A DNA stretch of 64,000 bases from CAZTGZ01 sp964613385 (lineage in GTDB: Bacteria > Bacteroidota > Bacteroidia > NS11-12g > UBA9320). Every line of letters starts with the position of its first letter. The stretch's first letter is position 1. Positions 42,683 through 52,548 of the stretch are shown piece after piece. A program made the position numbers and the translations under genes. The notes beneath the pieces are model-generated. The model did not search any database, had not been told where the DNA came from, and saw only the letters and a program-made list of their open reading frames with translations. The DNA is taken from contig CAZTGZ010000009.1 in NCBI GenBank assembly GCA_964613385.1, positions 1 to 64,000 on the forward strand, given 5' to 3'.

Positions 42683-44308
42683 ATGAGTTCCTATGTAGTT
42701 TCGGCACGCAAATATCGCCCGGATTCTTTTGAGGCGGTTGTTGGTCAAGGGCATATTACCCGTACCCTGATTAACGAAATTAAAAGCCAGAAACTTGCTC
42801 AGGCTTTCTTGTTCTGCGGTCCCCGAGGAGTTGGAAAAACAACCTGTGCCCGTATCCTCGCCAAAGAAATAAATCGGGAGGAAGACGGAAACACGCTCAA
42901 CGACCTCTCGTTCAATATTTTTGAGCTGGATGCGGCTTCCAATAATTCGGTGGAAGATATCAGAAACCTGGTGGAACAAGTCCGAATTCCACCACAACGC
43001 GGAAAATATAAAGTCTATATTATTGATGAGGTTCATATGCTCTCCAATGCGGCTTTTAATGCTTTTCTCAAAACATTGGAGGAACCACCGGCATACGCCA
43101 TTTTTATTCTGGCCACCACAGAAAGGCATAAAATCATCCCTACCATTTTAAGCCGTTGTCAGATATTTAATTTTGAAAGGATAACTGTTCCGCAAATTGT
43201 CGATCACTTGAAGCACATTGCGGAATCAGAAGAAGTTAAAACCGAAGAAGAAGCACTGCACCTTATCGCCCAAAAATCTGACGGAGCCATGAGGGACGCA
43301 CTGTCTCTATTTGATCAATTGGTCAGTTTCTCTGAATCACGGAGCCTGACTTACACAGAAGTATTACAAAATCTTCACATACTGGATTATGATTACTTCT
43401 TCCGTATGACCAACGCTTTTTATGAGAGAAACCCCGGAAATGCTCTGGTATTATTTGATGAAATTCTGTCAAAAGGCTTCGATGGTCAAATATTTCTGAA
43501 CGGCCTTTCCTCACATTTCAGAGATTTATTGGTTTGTAAATCTCCGGTAACGCATCATTTGTTGGAAGTTCCAAGCAATATTGCCAGGCGATATGTTGAG
43601 CAGGCCACTCAAATTGATGAAGGATTTCTGATCAACGCCCTGCAAATCGCCGATCAGTATGATTTATCCTATAAACAGAGCAACAATCAACGCTTGCATG
43701 TTGAATTGGTCTTGATTCGAATGTGTCATATTGGTCAAACACTCGATTTATTGGCCGAGTTTAAAAAAAAAAGAGCTGAACCCATAGCAGCCGACTTTAA
43801 AACCTCACCAAAGCCAAAACCAGTCGCTCCACAGCTGAAAGAACCTCCCGGAGTGATTCGAATTGGTGGCATTAAAAATGTCATGGCGGGCAAGGTAAAT
43901 CCGAAAGAGGTTGCCGAAGAGAAATCGGAAGAATTACGTCTTCCGAAAGAAAAATTCGCCGATTTAAGCACGGCATTGGAATCACTGGCTCAAGAGTTAA
44001 TCCGTTTGCAAAAGGCCAGCGCAGCGGCTACTTTAAGAAGCAACATAGCCAAAATGGAAGGAGATGTTCTGCATCTCGAACTGCTACAACACGAGTTTAT
44101 TCTGTTCGAAGAAATTAAAACTGATTTGCTTCGCTTCCTTCGCACAGGACTGGGTTCAGAAAGCCTCAGCATTGAATATCATCTGTCTAAAAAATCAAGG
44201 GAAACATCCAAGCCATTCAAAGCCAAAGACAAATTAGAAGCCATGATCCATAAAAATCCGGCTCTGGCAAAAATGATTAAGGATTTAGATCTGAAACTCG
44301 AAGATTAA
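42683..44308 (+). CDS. dnaX: DNA polymerase III subunit gamma/tau
   Basis: Clamp-loader ATPase of the replisome. I chose the ATG at 42683 (MSSYVVSARKYRPDSFEAVVG, 541 residues) over an upstream in-frame GTG at 42647. Walker A is GPRGVGKTTCARIL, Walker B IIDEVHMLS, and the sensor region LATTERHKIIPTILSRCQIF. The four-cysteine zinc module between Walker A and ELDAASNNSVEDI is missing, as I recall for other Bacteroidota. The region after ~370 is a Lys/Pro linker and a tau-like C-terminal domain, so no separate gamma form is evident. Confidence 0.95.
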   Translation: MSSYVVSARKYRPDSFEAVVGQGHITRTLINEIKSQKLAQAFLFCGPRGVGKTTCARILAKEINREEDGNTLNDLSFNIFELDAASNNSVEDIRNLVEQVRIPPQRGKYKVYIIDEVHMLSNAAFNAFLKTLEEPPAYAIFILATTERHKIIPTILSRCQIFNFERITVPQIVDHLKHIAESEEVKTEEEALHLIAQKSDGAMRDALSLFDQLVSFSESRSLTYTEVLQNLHILDYDYFFRMTNAFYERNPGNALVLFDEILSKGFDGQIFLNGLSSHFRDLLVCKSPVTHHLLEVPSNIARRYVEQATQIDEGFLINALQIADQYDLSYKQSNNQRLHVELVLIRMCHIGQTLDLLAEFKKKRAEPIAADFKTSPKPKPVAPQLKEPPGVIRIGGIKNVMAGKVNPKEVAEEKSEELRLPKEKFADLSTALESLAQELIRLQKASAAATLRSNIAKMEGDVLHLELLQHEFILFEEIKTDLLRFLRTGLGSESLSIEYHLSKKSRETSKPFKAKDKLEAMIHKNPALAKMIKDLDLKLED

Positions 44309-45222
44309 TGCTCTCGGATCAGGGTGATGGTACCGGAGATATGCCTGGGCTCGGCATTGGGATCGCACAATTCTTTGGTCTCTAAAATATAAAAGTAAGC
44401 ACCCTCAGGCAACGGATTCGGACCATTCATGTAATTGCCATTCCAGTTAATCAGGTCATTCCTAATTCCGTCCGTACTGCTCAGATATACTATTTCACCC
44501 CATCGGTTGTAAATGGTGAGTTTATAAAACTCGTAATTCTTTATGAGGATATCGAAAATATCATTCTTCCCATCAACACCCGGTGTAAACACATTGGGCA
44601 TAATCAATTCAAATGCATTGTCGAGCAGTTGCACCGTATCGCAATACACATTGGTACATCCCTGGGAATCTGTCGCCTCAAGGCAAACAGTAGCTACACC
44701 TTTTTCTGTTCTGAAATCGAAGGAAGGATTTTGGGCATCGCTTTGTCCTAAATCTTTGCCAGGAACACTGAAAGTCCATTTACGCGATACACCTCCGCTC
44801 GAATCATAAAAGACAAAGGCATTGCATTGAACACCTTTTTGCTTGCCAAATTTGGCCGTAATATCTGTCACCTGAATATCGCGGAAAGCACTGTCAAAGC
44901 AGCCTATATGATAAATGGAATCAGCCGCATATTCCGGAGTGAACCAAATTCGATATTTACCCGTGGAAGGGAAATAATAGAAAGTGTCAGGATTTTCAGT
45001 AGAAAAGCTGTCATTTTCTATCCGCCAATTGAATTTGGTGTATTTAGGATCCGCATCGCTCTGCAAATCCAGCGCTTCTTTTAAACAGGCTATTTCAGGT
45101 ACATCAAAATCTACTTCCGGTTTTGGTAATACAATTACGCGGCGTATCGGTGGATTGAGCCGGGAAGTATCGGGAAACCAACCGCTACAGTAATAAACCT
45201 GATTCTGGTTATCCGGATTCAC
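44305..45222 (-). pseudogene. C-terminal part of a PKD/T9SS type B surface protein, out of frame with the part upstream
   Basis: A 305-codon open frame with only a GTG at 45222 for a start and no signal peptide. It ends in the T9SS type B/gliding-associated sorting domain: MPNVFTPGVDGKNDIFDI, YKLTIYNRWGEIVY, EGAYFYILETKELCD and GTITLIREH. It reads as the direct continuation of the PKD protein at 45219-47996, which stops in another frame at the GTGA overlap. On its own it could not be exported. An indel or sequence error is the likely cause (inference). The stop overlaps the dnaX stop region from the opposite strand. Confidence 0.75.
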
Positions 45223-47996
45223 GATACTGTCTGATCCATATAGGTGAATTGGACACCGGTATCGAGCGAGGTAGAATATGTGGAGTTGGCGGCATCGCCA
45301 TAGTACCAGATATACTTGGTGACCGATTTGCTTTCATTGATAAATTCTGCCTTAAATGGAGCACAGCCAATGGTGTCTTTTATCTTGAAATCAGGAATAG
45401 GCCCCCCTATAAAAATAGAAGTTGAAACCGTATCAGAACATCCGGATGCAGTAATGACCGAATGTGTTATGATGAAATCTCCGTAGGAACTGTAATAATG
45501 AAAAGGGTTTTTGAGATAGGACGGATTTTTCCCATCCCCAAAATCCCAAAAGTACTCTTTGATGGAGTCCAATCCCTCGTATTTCTTTAGGTCAGATGAA
45601 TCAAACAGCTGTATGATATCATCACAAATAATTTTTTTGGTTATGGGCTTTATTCCGGCGACTATATTGGTGACCGAAATATTTTGAACCAGGGTATCCC
45701 GGCATCCGTTTTTATCCTTGGTTGCCAATCTTACCGGATAAATTCCGGGCGTATAATAGGTTACTTTGGGTAAGGGCTTGTCCCAACTAAATCCGTTACC
45801 ATCTGCCAAATCCCAAATCATGGTTTCAATACCCTGTTGTCTGTGAGAGGGAACCCTCCACCAAAAAAGGGTGTCATCAAAATACCGAATGGCATCAACC
45901 AACTCAATGGGTTTACCCGGACAAAGGATTGGGTCATGCCAAATTTGAGAGTAATGACCTAACATGATGGTGTCGAAGTAACTATCGTAACAACCGCTGT
46001 CTGTGGTGAGGGTAACCCATAAAATAAACATTCCGGATTTAGCATATTGATGCAAAAAAGGACCAAAATTGACCGAATCCTTGTGTTTATATACCGTACT
46101 GCTTGTGCCATCTCCCCATTGCAGAAAGGCTGATTCTACCTTCGGTTGTTCCGGAAAATCGAGGGTAACAGCCGTATTGGAAGGAGGGCAGCTATCTCTA
46201 TTAAATGTGAACCATGGATATGGAGAAGGATTCAACCTGAACCAACGGTGCTTCCATATATGAACTTCACATATTTTAGAGGAATCAATGATATAGTCTG
46301 TCGTGTCATTGGACAAGAACAACTTGGCATCTCCATTTCTCATGATAAAACCGACCGTCACCCACCCGGAATCATCACAGGTATATTCATATGGCTTCCC
46401 CTCTGCAAGATTGTTAAATAATGTGGGATTACAGGCGGAATCGTAATTGACCAAAACATCCGATATACAATCCGGGACTTTAAATCTGAAAGCATAATCC
46501 GCCAGCTTTCCGGTGCATTTCTTTTTCACCTCATAACTGACGTCATTTTCGGTAATTTTTCTTAAGGTTACAAAAAGTTCGTCCTGCCAATAACAACCGT
46601 TCTCTAAATCACGGACAAAGAACTTAATGTTGTAACAACCTTGGGTGTCGTATTTGTGCCGGGCAAAAGGCTGATTGGAATATTTACAATTATAATTTGT
46701 ACCGTTAACTTTTGTCGTACATATATCTGCCAGAGAATCGCCAAAATACCAAAATACTTCAAAACTATCTGTGCCATGTGTTTGCAGATAGGCATTAAAA
46801 TAAACGGTGTCTTCAGTTCCACATTGATTCTCATTTAAGACCCTGAGCGTCGGATATATCCCAACAACATCAAATGAATCGTAATAAAACTTGTCACATT
46901 GCCCACTGTTTCCCCTCAGTTCAACATAATATTTACCGGGGGTATTAAAGACCGACGAAAACACAGGTCCAACTTTGGCATCTATCAAATGCCCTGCCGT
47001 GTCTGTTACCCTCCAGTAATAGGTTACATCGCTCTTTTGTGGATGAATAAAAATAAATCTGGAACCCACACACTGGCGCAAATCACCCATACTTGGCTTC
47101 AGATCAAGATCCGGGATGTTGATGTATTCGTTCAAGGTTGTATCTGCCTCACAACCATTCACATGTGTTGCAATCAGTCGCAGGGGGAAATTGCTGCTTT
47201 GGGTGTAAATATGACAAACTACGGTACTGAGTTCAGAATTACTTTTCCCATCACCCCAGTCCCAAACCAGACTCTTGAGTATGGCAGGATTGGGAACAGA
47301 ATCATTTCCCAGACAAATTCGAGCCGTATCACATGGAAATAATCGATCAATGATGCCAAAGGAAGGTTGATAAAATGGCAAAATTTCGATAGAATCTATC
47401 GTCTTTATTTTACAACCCTTGTCATTTACCAATTCAATGTCCAAATAAAACTTGTCAATTCTGCTATAAGAATGAGATACATAGGTGGGCATGGTTGGCT
47501 GGGTTGAAACCGTTCGGTCACCATCTCCCCAGAGAACAAGCCTGGATTGCATAACACCCGAGCTGGTTCCCGATTTTGATCTGTCTTCTAATTCAATTTC
47601 GTTTTCGTTGAAACAAAATATGCTGTTCGCAGAAACTTTAATGTCTGGTTTTGGCAAATCGTGAATGTCAATACTATGCGTAGCCACACAAGTACCTCCG
47701 GCAGCCAAATTTAAAGTCAACGTTACGGTGAAATTTCCTGTTGTCGTATACTGATAAAACGGATTGACCTGTGTACTGCTGTTTCCATCCCCGAAATCCC
47801 AGTTCAATGAAGTATAAGTAACCGAATTTGTTTTATCAAAAGTGATGATTTCATTCACACAACCATTGGCAGGTGCAACGATGCTACATTGGGCTTTGGC
47901 TTGAGAAGAAAAGAGTGATAGGCATCCAAATATCAGGAATGCAACCACACGATTGAATTTATAAGTTGGCAAATGATAATTAAAAGACGGATTCAA
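45219..47996 (-). CDS. Multi-PKD-domain secreted surface protein, cut before its sorting domain
   Basis: The 925 residues start with a signal peptide (FLIFGCLSLFSSQAKAQ, ending near residue 36). They contain a series of PKD domains with the hallmark WDFGDGNSS, WDWGDGKSN, WYFGDS, LQWGDGTSST and FWDFGDGKNPS. Such proteins act as adhesins or gliding-related surface proteins sent out by T9SS. Translation ends in the last PKD domain (YGDAANSTYSTSLDTGVQFTY, then a few out-of-frame residues). The missing C-terminus is in the next frame at 44305-45222. If the break is real, the protein cannot be sorted to the surface. Confidence 0.82.
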   Translation of the reverse strand: MNPSFNYHLPTYKFNRVVAFLIFGCLSLFSSQAKAQCSIVAPANGCVNEIITFDKTNSVTYTSLNWDFGDGNSSTQVNPFYQYTTTGNFTVTLTLNLAAGGTCVATHSIDIHDLPKPDIKVSANSIFCFNENEIELEDRSKSGTSSGVMQSRLVLWGDGDRTVSTQPTMPTYVSHSYSRIDKFYLDIELVNDKGCKIKTIDSIEILPFYQPSFGIIDRLFPCDTARICLGNDSVPNPAILKSLVWDWGDGKSNSELSTVVCHIYTQSSNFPLRLIATHVNGCEADTTLNEYINIPDLDLKPSMGDLRQCVGSRFIFIHPQKSDVTYYWRVTDTAGHLIDAKVGPVFSSVFNTPGKYYVELRGNSGQCDKFYYDSFDVVGIYPTLRVLNENQCGTEDTVYFNAYLQTHGTDSFEVFWYFGDSLADICTTKVNGTNYNCKYSNQPFARHKYDTQGCYNIKFFVRDLENGCYWQDELFVTLRKITENDVSYEVKKKCTGKLADYAFRFKVPDCISDVLVNYDSACNPTLFNNLAEGKPYEYTCDDSGWVTVGFIMRNGDAKLFLSNDTTDYIIDSSKICEVHIWKHRWFRLNPSPYPWFTFNRDSCPPSNTAVTLDFPEQPKVESAFLQWGDGTSSTVYKHKDSVNFGPFLHQYAKSGMFILWVTLTTDSGCYDSYFDTIMLGHYSQIWHDPILCPGKPIELVDAIRYFDDTLFWWRVPSHRQQGIETMIWDLADGNGFSWDKPLPKVTYYTPGIYPVRLATKDKNGCRDTLVQNISVTNIVAGIKPITKKIICDDIIQLFDSSDLKKYEGLDSIKEYFWDFGDGKNPSYLKNPFHYYSSYGDFIITHSVITASGCSDTVSTSIFIGGPIPDFKIKDTIGCAPFKAEFINESKSVTKYIWYYGDAANSTYSTSLDTGVQFTYMDQTVS

Positions 47997-48080
47997 AATT
48001 TTCGCTAAAAAAACGAAAATAGGGAAAGGACATTAATTAACATCCGAAAGATTGTCAAAGAAAAATTAAAATCGAAAATT

Positions 48081-49373
48081 TTACTTTTTAAGGAAAGAAA
48101 AATTGGTTCCGAGATATCTTGCCTGAAGTCCCAAATCCTCTTCAATACGCAAAAGTTGATTGTATTTAGCGATCCTATCCGAGCGCGACGCCGAACCGGT
48201 TTTAATCAATCCGCTGTTCATGGCAACGGCCAAATCAGCAATGGTTACATCTTCTGTTTCTCCGGATCGATGGCTGATGATATTCGTATATTGATTACGA
48301 GTGGCCATTTGAATGGCATCAATAGTCTCTGTTAAGGTGCCTATCTGATTGACTTTAACCAAAATCGAATTGGCGATACCTTCTTTGATGCCTCTTTCCA
48401 GTCTTTTTACATTGGTTACAAACAAATCATCGCCAACCAATTGTACTTTTTGTCCAATTTTCGTTGTCAGTGATTTCCAACCTGCCCAATCATCTTCTGC
48501 CAACCCGTCTTCTATGCTGATGATGGGATACTTGTTCACCCAATTGCACCAAAATTCCACCATGTCGTCGGTTGATTTTTTGGCACCTCCGGATTTGTGG
48601 AACTGATACATATGGTTCTCCGGATTATAAAACTCCGATGTTGCTGCATCCATTGCAATATAGATGTCTTCTCCGGGTCTGTATCCTGCGGTTTCGATGG
48701 CTTTTAAAACGGTTTCAATGGCCTCTTCATTCGATTGAATTTCCGGGGCAAATCCACCTTCATCCCCAACATTGGTGCTATATCCCTTGTCGTGCAATAC
48801 CTTTTTTAAATGATGAAAAACGGATACACCCATTTGAAGTGCTTCAGAAAAAGTGTCCGCCTTCACCGGCATGATCATAAATTCCTGAAAATCAATCAAA
48901 TTGTCGGCATGGCTTCCACCATTTAAGATATTCATCATCGGAATGGGCAATGTATTAGCATTCACTCCGCCGAGGTATCGGTATAATGGCTGAGATGACT
49001 CATAAGCAGCGGCATGGGCTACTGCCAAAGAAACAGCCAGCATGGCATTTGCACCTAAATTGCTTTTGTTGTCCGTACTATCCAACTCGATCATCATCTG
49101 ATCAATAGCATTTTGATCAAATACGCTTTGACCCAGAATATTCTCACGGATTACGGTATTCACATTATCCACGGCCTTAATCACACCTTTACCCAAATAC
49201 GTGTTCTTGTCACCATCTCTTAATTCAACGGCTTCATGCACGCCGGTTGATGCCCCTGAGGGTACCGCGGCTCTTCCCATCACACCATTCTGCGTGAATA
49301 TCTCTGCTTCTACCGTTGGGTTTCCTCTGGAATCAATGATCTGACGGGCTTTAACTTCTGCTATATAACTCAT
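48081..49373 (-). CDS. eno: Enolase
   Basis: Converts 2-phosphoglycerate to phosphoenolpyruvate in glycolysis. The 430 residues have ARQIIDSRGNPTVEAEIFT, GASTGVHEAVELRD, the magnesium-binding SIEDGLAEDDWAGW and the signature LVKVNQIGTLTETIDAI, with SHRSGETEDV near the catalytic Lys. The end SFLKK is normal. It overlaps the carA stop by 4 nt, so carA-eno is one operon. tpiA, another glycolytic gene, is elsewhere in the window. Confidence 0.98.
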   Translation of the reverse strand: MSYIAEVKARQIIDSRGNPTVEAEIFTQNGVMGRAAVPSGASTGVHEAVELRDGDKNTYLGKGVIKAVDNVNTVIRENILGQSVFDQNAIDQMMIELDSTDNKSNLGANAMLAVSLAVAHAAAYESSQPLYRYLGGVNANTLPIPMMNILNGGSHADNLIDFQEFMIMPVKADTFSEALQMGVSVFHHLKKVLHDKGYSTNVGDEGGFAPEIQSNEEAIETVLKAIETAGYRPGEDIYIAMDAATSEFYNPENHMYQFHKSGGAKKSTDDMVEFWCNWVNKYPIISIEDGLAEDDWAGWKSLTTKIGQKVQLVGDDLFVTNVKRLERGIKEGIANSILVKVNQIGTLTETIDAIQMATRNQYTNIISHRSGETEDVTIADLAVAMNSGLIKTGSASRSDRIAKYNQLLRIEEDLGLQARYLGTNFSFLKK

Positions 49374-50470
49374 GCTTTATTTTCTAAAAGTTGTATGAAT
49401 TGATCGAATAGATATCTTGAATCATGGGGTCCAGGGGAGGATTCAGGATGATATTGCACGGCAAAGGCCGGCTTGCCAATAACTTTCAAACCCTCAACTG
49501 TCTGGTCATTTAGGTTGATATGCGTAATTTTTATCACTCCGTCAGGTCCGCTATTTGCATCTATCGCAAATCCATGGTTCTGACTGGTGATTTCCGACAA
49601 CCCTGTTTCTATATTCAAAACGGGATGGTTCAATCCTCGGTGTCCGTTATGCATTTTAAATGTTTTGAAACCGGATGCCAGGGCAAGAATTTGGCTGCCT
49701 AAACAAATGCCAAACATCTTTTCGTTATGTTCCAGCAGTTTTGCCACAGTTTCAATGGCATAGGGCATGGCAGCCGGATCACCGGGTCCATTGGAAATCA
49801 TATATCCATCAGCCTTCCAGGCTTTCATCTCTTCATATGTTGTTTTGGCGGGAAAAACCTTCAGGAAGCAGCCTCTTTCGCTGAGACATCTGAGAATATT
49901 CTTTTTAACACCTAAATCCAAAACGGCCACTCTGAATGGAGCATTGTCCTGCCCGTAAACATAGGCTTGTTCAGTGGTTACCTGAGAGGATAACTCAAGC
50001 CCCGACATATCCGGCACCTCGCGCAGCTGCGCTTTCAACACCTCCAAATCCTGAATCTCTGACGAGATGATTCCGTTCATTACTCCGTTCTTGCGGATAT
50101 GACGAACAATCTGTCGTGTATCAACATCGCTGATGCCAACCAGGTTATGTTCGATAAAGTAATCATTTAAACTACCGGAAGCCGTCTTTCGCGAATAATC
50201 GTAGCTGTATTTTTTGCAAACCAAACCGGCAATTTTGATCGAATCACTCTCGATTTCCTCGTTATGAACGCCGTAGTTTCCAATATGATCCGTAGTTTCA
50301 ATCAGAATTTGACCAAAGTAAGAAGGATCTGTAAATACCTCCTGATAACCGGTCATCCCGGTATTAAAACAAATTTCACCAGTTGTGGTTCCTATTTTGC
50401 CAATGGCATTTCCTCTGAAAAAGGTGCCATCTTCTAAAAGTAAAATGGCAGGTTGTGAAGCAATACTCAA
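49370..50470 (-). CDS. carA: Carbamoyl-phosphate synthase small subunit
   Basis: Glutaminase subunit that supplies ammonia to CarB for pyrimidine and arginine synthesis. The N-domain has ILLLEDGTFFRGNAIGKIG and FNTGMTGYQEVFTDPSY. The class I amidotransferase site is GICLGSQILAL (catalytic Cys; the usual His after GICLG is Ser) with QYHPESSPGPHD (His and Glu). No ATG fits. A TTG at 50491 lies inside a promoter -7 box (TATTTTTG, plus 50489-50496), so I prefer the TTG at 50470 (MSIASQPAILLLEDG, 366 residues). carB is not adjacent. Confidence 0.94.
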   Translation of the reverse strand: MSIASQPAILLLEDGTFFRGNAIGKIGTTTGEICFNTGMTGYQEVFTDPSYFGQILIETTDHIGNYGVHNEEIESDSIKIAGLVCKKYSYDYSRKTASGSLNDYFIEHNLVGISDVDTRQIVRHIRKNGVMNGIISSEIQDLEVLKAQLREVPDMSGLELSSQVTTEQAYVYGQDNAPFRVAVLDLGVKKNILRCLSERGCFLKVFPAKTTYEEMKAWKADGYMISNGPGDPAAMPYAIETVAKLLEHNEKMFGICLGSQILALASGFKTFKMHNGHRGLNHPVLNIETGLSEITSQNHGFAIDANSGPDGVIKITHINLNDQTVEGLKVIGKPAFAVQYHPESSPGPHDSRYLFDQFIQLLENKA

Positions 50471-50488
50471 CTTATTTCCGGATTTGCG

Positions 50489-50496
50489 CAAAAATA
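50489..50496 (-). promoter_or_regulatory. Candidate -7 element of carA-eno
   Basis: TATTTTTG on the minus strand fits TAnnTTTG. No TTG occurs at the N19 position. It lies about 18 bases upstream of the preferred carA start. Confidence 0.4.
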
Positions 50497-50537
50497 AAAG
50501 AGCCTCATCATTTCCTTAGAATTTTGTTGATAAAAAG

Positions 50538-51845
50538 TTAACGTTTCGTGGGTTGTAATATCCAATCTGAAATATCCCGGATCACCTTTTCATCCACATT
50601 TCCGGGTAAAAAATATTCTGAGGGGTTAGGATCGCCCTTTCCCACAATGAATAAGTGGTTTAACCCTTCATATTCAATAGACTCGCATCCCTCAACCTGA
50701 TCGCAAACTTGTTTCAAAGGAATGAAATCCTTCACGGGATCAACCTGATAATCCCGCGCCCCCTGTAATATTAAAAGAGGTTTTCGATTGGATTTGATGA
50801 AGTTTAAAGGCAAATATGTCGATTCAGTATTCCAGTATTTTCCGCCCCAATAACCCAGTAAATCCTTGGCAGGAGTTTCTTCCGTGAATTCTTTGTTTTT
50901 AATTTTCTGATACCTTGATTCTACCTCTTTGATACTGGCCTGGTCTTTTTTAGAGAGTTTTCCATCCAATTCCAAAAAGAACCTGGTCTGATCCATAATT
51001 AAATCAGCTAAGGAACGAGACGGTCCGGCGAGCATAACACCGCCTTTAACCTCTGAATGAACCAGCAAATACGGAATGACCATGGCCCCGAGACTGTGGC
51101 CGGCAAAATAGATTCGGGAAGTATCAATATTTTGAAGCTGTCTCGCGAGTTCGAGAGCCTCCAGTGCATCTTCTATGGTTTCATCATACAATGAAAAATT
51201 CTGACCGGAATAGAGACTGTCATATACCTTGGTGCGTTTGTCGTACCGCAAAGTGGCTATGCCTTGCTCAGCCAATCCGAGTGCCAGATCATAAAAAACC
51301 TTATTGGGGCCTATGGATTCATCCATATCATTTGCGCCGCTGCCATGAATCAAAATGACCAGGGGACACTTCTCCGGAGATCGGGGAATAATCAATTCTG
51401 CCGGTAACTGTAATGTATCTGACTTGATGAATAGTTTTTCTTTGGAAATAACCGTGTTTTTTGCATATGGCGGCATTTGATAGGCCAATGGTTTGATAAA
51501 AAAACCTGCTATTTTGCCTTTTTCGTTTTCAGATATCTCCAGTTTGTACGAACCATTGGCATGGATGACTTTATACGTAGATAGATATAAATCTTCCATT
51601 TTGCTTGAAGTCATGAACTCCGTTTTCTCCAATTTTCCGAACTGTTTTTCGAGCTGAGATCCCATCATTTTTAGCTGTAACAACGGGATTTTCTCTTTTA
51701 GCAACTTCGTACACAATTTGCGGCATTTCTGGTATTTGCCTTGTTCGTACTTCTTAATGAATAGCTCCGTTTTTGGCCGTTTTTCCTGGGCATCAACCGA
51801 GAACACAAGAAGGAAAAGAATGAATGTTAGGAGATATCTATACAT
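50538..51845 (-). CDS. Secreted alpha/beta hydrolase
   Basis: The 435 residues have a signal peptide (ending FSVDAQ, ~residue 19), a helical N-terminal region (~20-120, DUF3887-like) and an alpha/beta hydrolase domain. The catalytic elements are the oxyanion LVILIHGSGANDMDE, the nucleophile elbow FAGHSLGAM (Ser), the acid LQGARDYQV (Asp) and EGLNHLF (His). The substrate is unknown; esters of peptides or acyl groups are typical of the family. It overlaps the upstream pseudouridine synthase gene by 8 nt, in the operon hisS-rluA-like-hydrolase. Confidence 0.87.
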   Translation of the reverse strand: MYRYLLTFILFLLVFSVDAQEKRPKTELFIKKYEQGKYQKCRKLCTKLLKEKIPLLQLKMMGSQLEKQFGKLEKTEFMTSSKMEDLYLSTYKVIHANGSYKLEISENEKGKIAGFFIKPLAYQMPPYAKNTVISKEKLFIKSDTLQLPAELIIPRSPEKCPLVILIHGSGANDMDESIGPNKVFYDLALGLAEQGIATLRYDKRTKVYDSLYSGQNFSLYDETIEDALEALELARQLQNIDTSRIYFAGHSLGAMVIPYLLVHSEVKGGVMLAGPSRSLADLIMDQTRFFLELDGKLSKKDQASIKEVESRYQKIKNKEFTEETPAKDLLGYWGGKYWNTESTYLPLNFIKSNRKPLLILQGARDYQVDPVKDFIPLKQVCDQVEGCESIEYEGLNHLFIVGKGDPNPSEYFLPGNVDEKVIRDISDWILQPTKR

Positions 51846-52548
51846 CGTACTTGTTTAAAATATTAATAAGGGCCTCAAAATCATTGGGATAGGGTGCGCT
51901 AACGTCGTAACTTTTATCCGTACTGAATTTCAATCCTCTTGCATGCAGCGCCACTCTTTTAATGATAGGAGACTCTTCCCTGCCCTTGCTCAGGTGAAAT
52001 TTCCTTTTTAAAGTGGATAGGAAAGGAAATTGACCACCATACAAAACATCTGCAACCAATGGGTGGTTTGAGGCAGCTAAATGTACCCTGATTTGATGAA
52101 GTCGGCCGGTATGTGGCTCACACAATAAAAGTGAATAGTGTTTATACGATTGCAAGGTGTTTACCAAAGTTGTTGAAGCTTTACCCTCTGCGTGAGAAAT
52201 AAAGGATCGGCCTTTACTCGTGCTGCTTATGGGTAGGTTGATCAGATGATCATGAAATTCGGTTGGATGTTCACAAACTGCATGGTAATACTTTTCAATT
52301 TTCCGTGTTTCAAACAAAATGGTCGCCTTTTTATAGGCTTCATTATTCTTGGAAAACAAAACCAATCCGCTCGTTTCCTTGTCAATTCGATGACAGGCCT
52401 GTGCTTCTGAATGATAGACTCTGGCCAATTGCAGCAGATGTTGGGGAGATGACCGATCTTCCAAAACGCTCAGAAAAGGAGGTTTGTTAACAAATAGATA
52501 GTCATCATCCTCGTGTACGATCCAATCTGTGAAGCGTGATTTACTCAT
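51838..52548 (-). CDS. RluA-family pseudouridine synthase
   Basis: Isomerises uridine in rRNA or tRNA. The 236 residues have the catalytic Asp in CHRIDKETSGLVLFSKN, then KYYHAVCEHP and HTGRLHQIRVHLAASNHPL. It starts with WIVHEDDDYLFVNKP and lacks an N-terminal S4 domain, so it is closest to the short RluA/TruC-like type. The exact target is unknown. It overlaps hisS by 4 nt and the hydrolase gene by 8 nt. Confidence 0.92.
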   Translation of the reverse strand: MSKSRFTDWIVHEDDDYLFVNKPPFLSVLEDRSSPQHLLQLARVYHSEAQACHRIDKETSGLVLFSKNNEAYKKATILFETRKIEKYYHAVCEHPTEFHDHLINLPISSTSKGRSFISHAEGKASTTLVNTLQSYKHYSLLLCEPHTGRLHQIRVHLAASNHPLVADVLYGGQFPFLSTLKRKFHLSKGREESPIIKRVALHARGLKFSTDKSYDVSAPYPNDFEALINILNKYDV

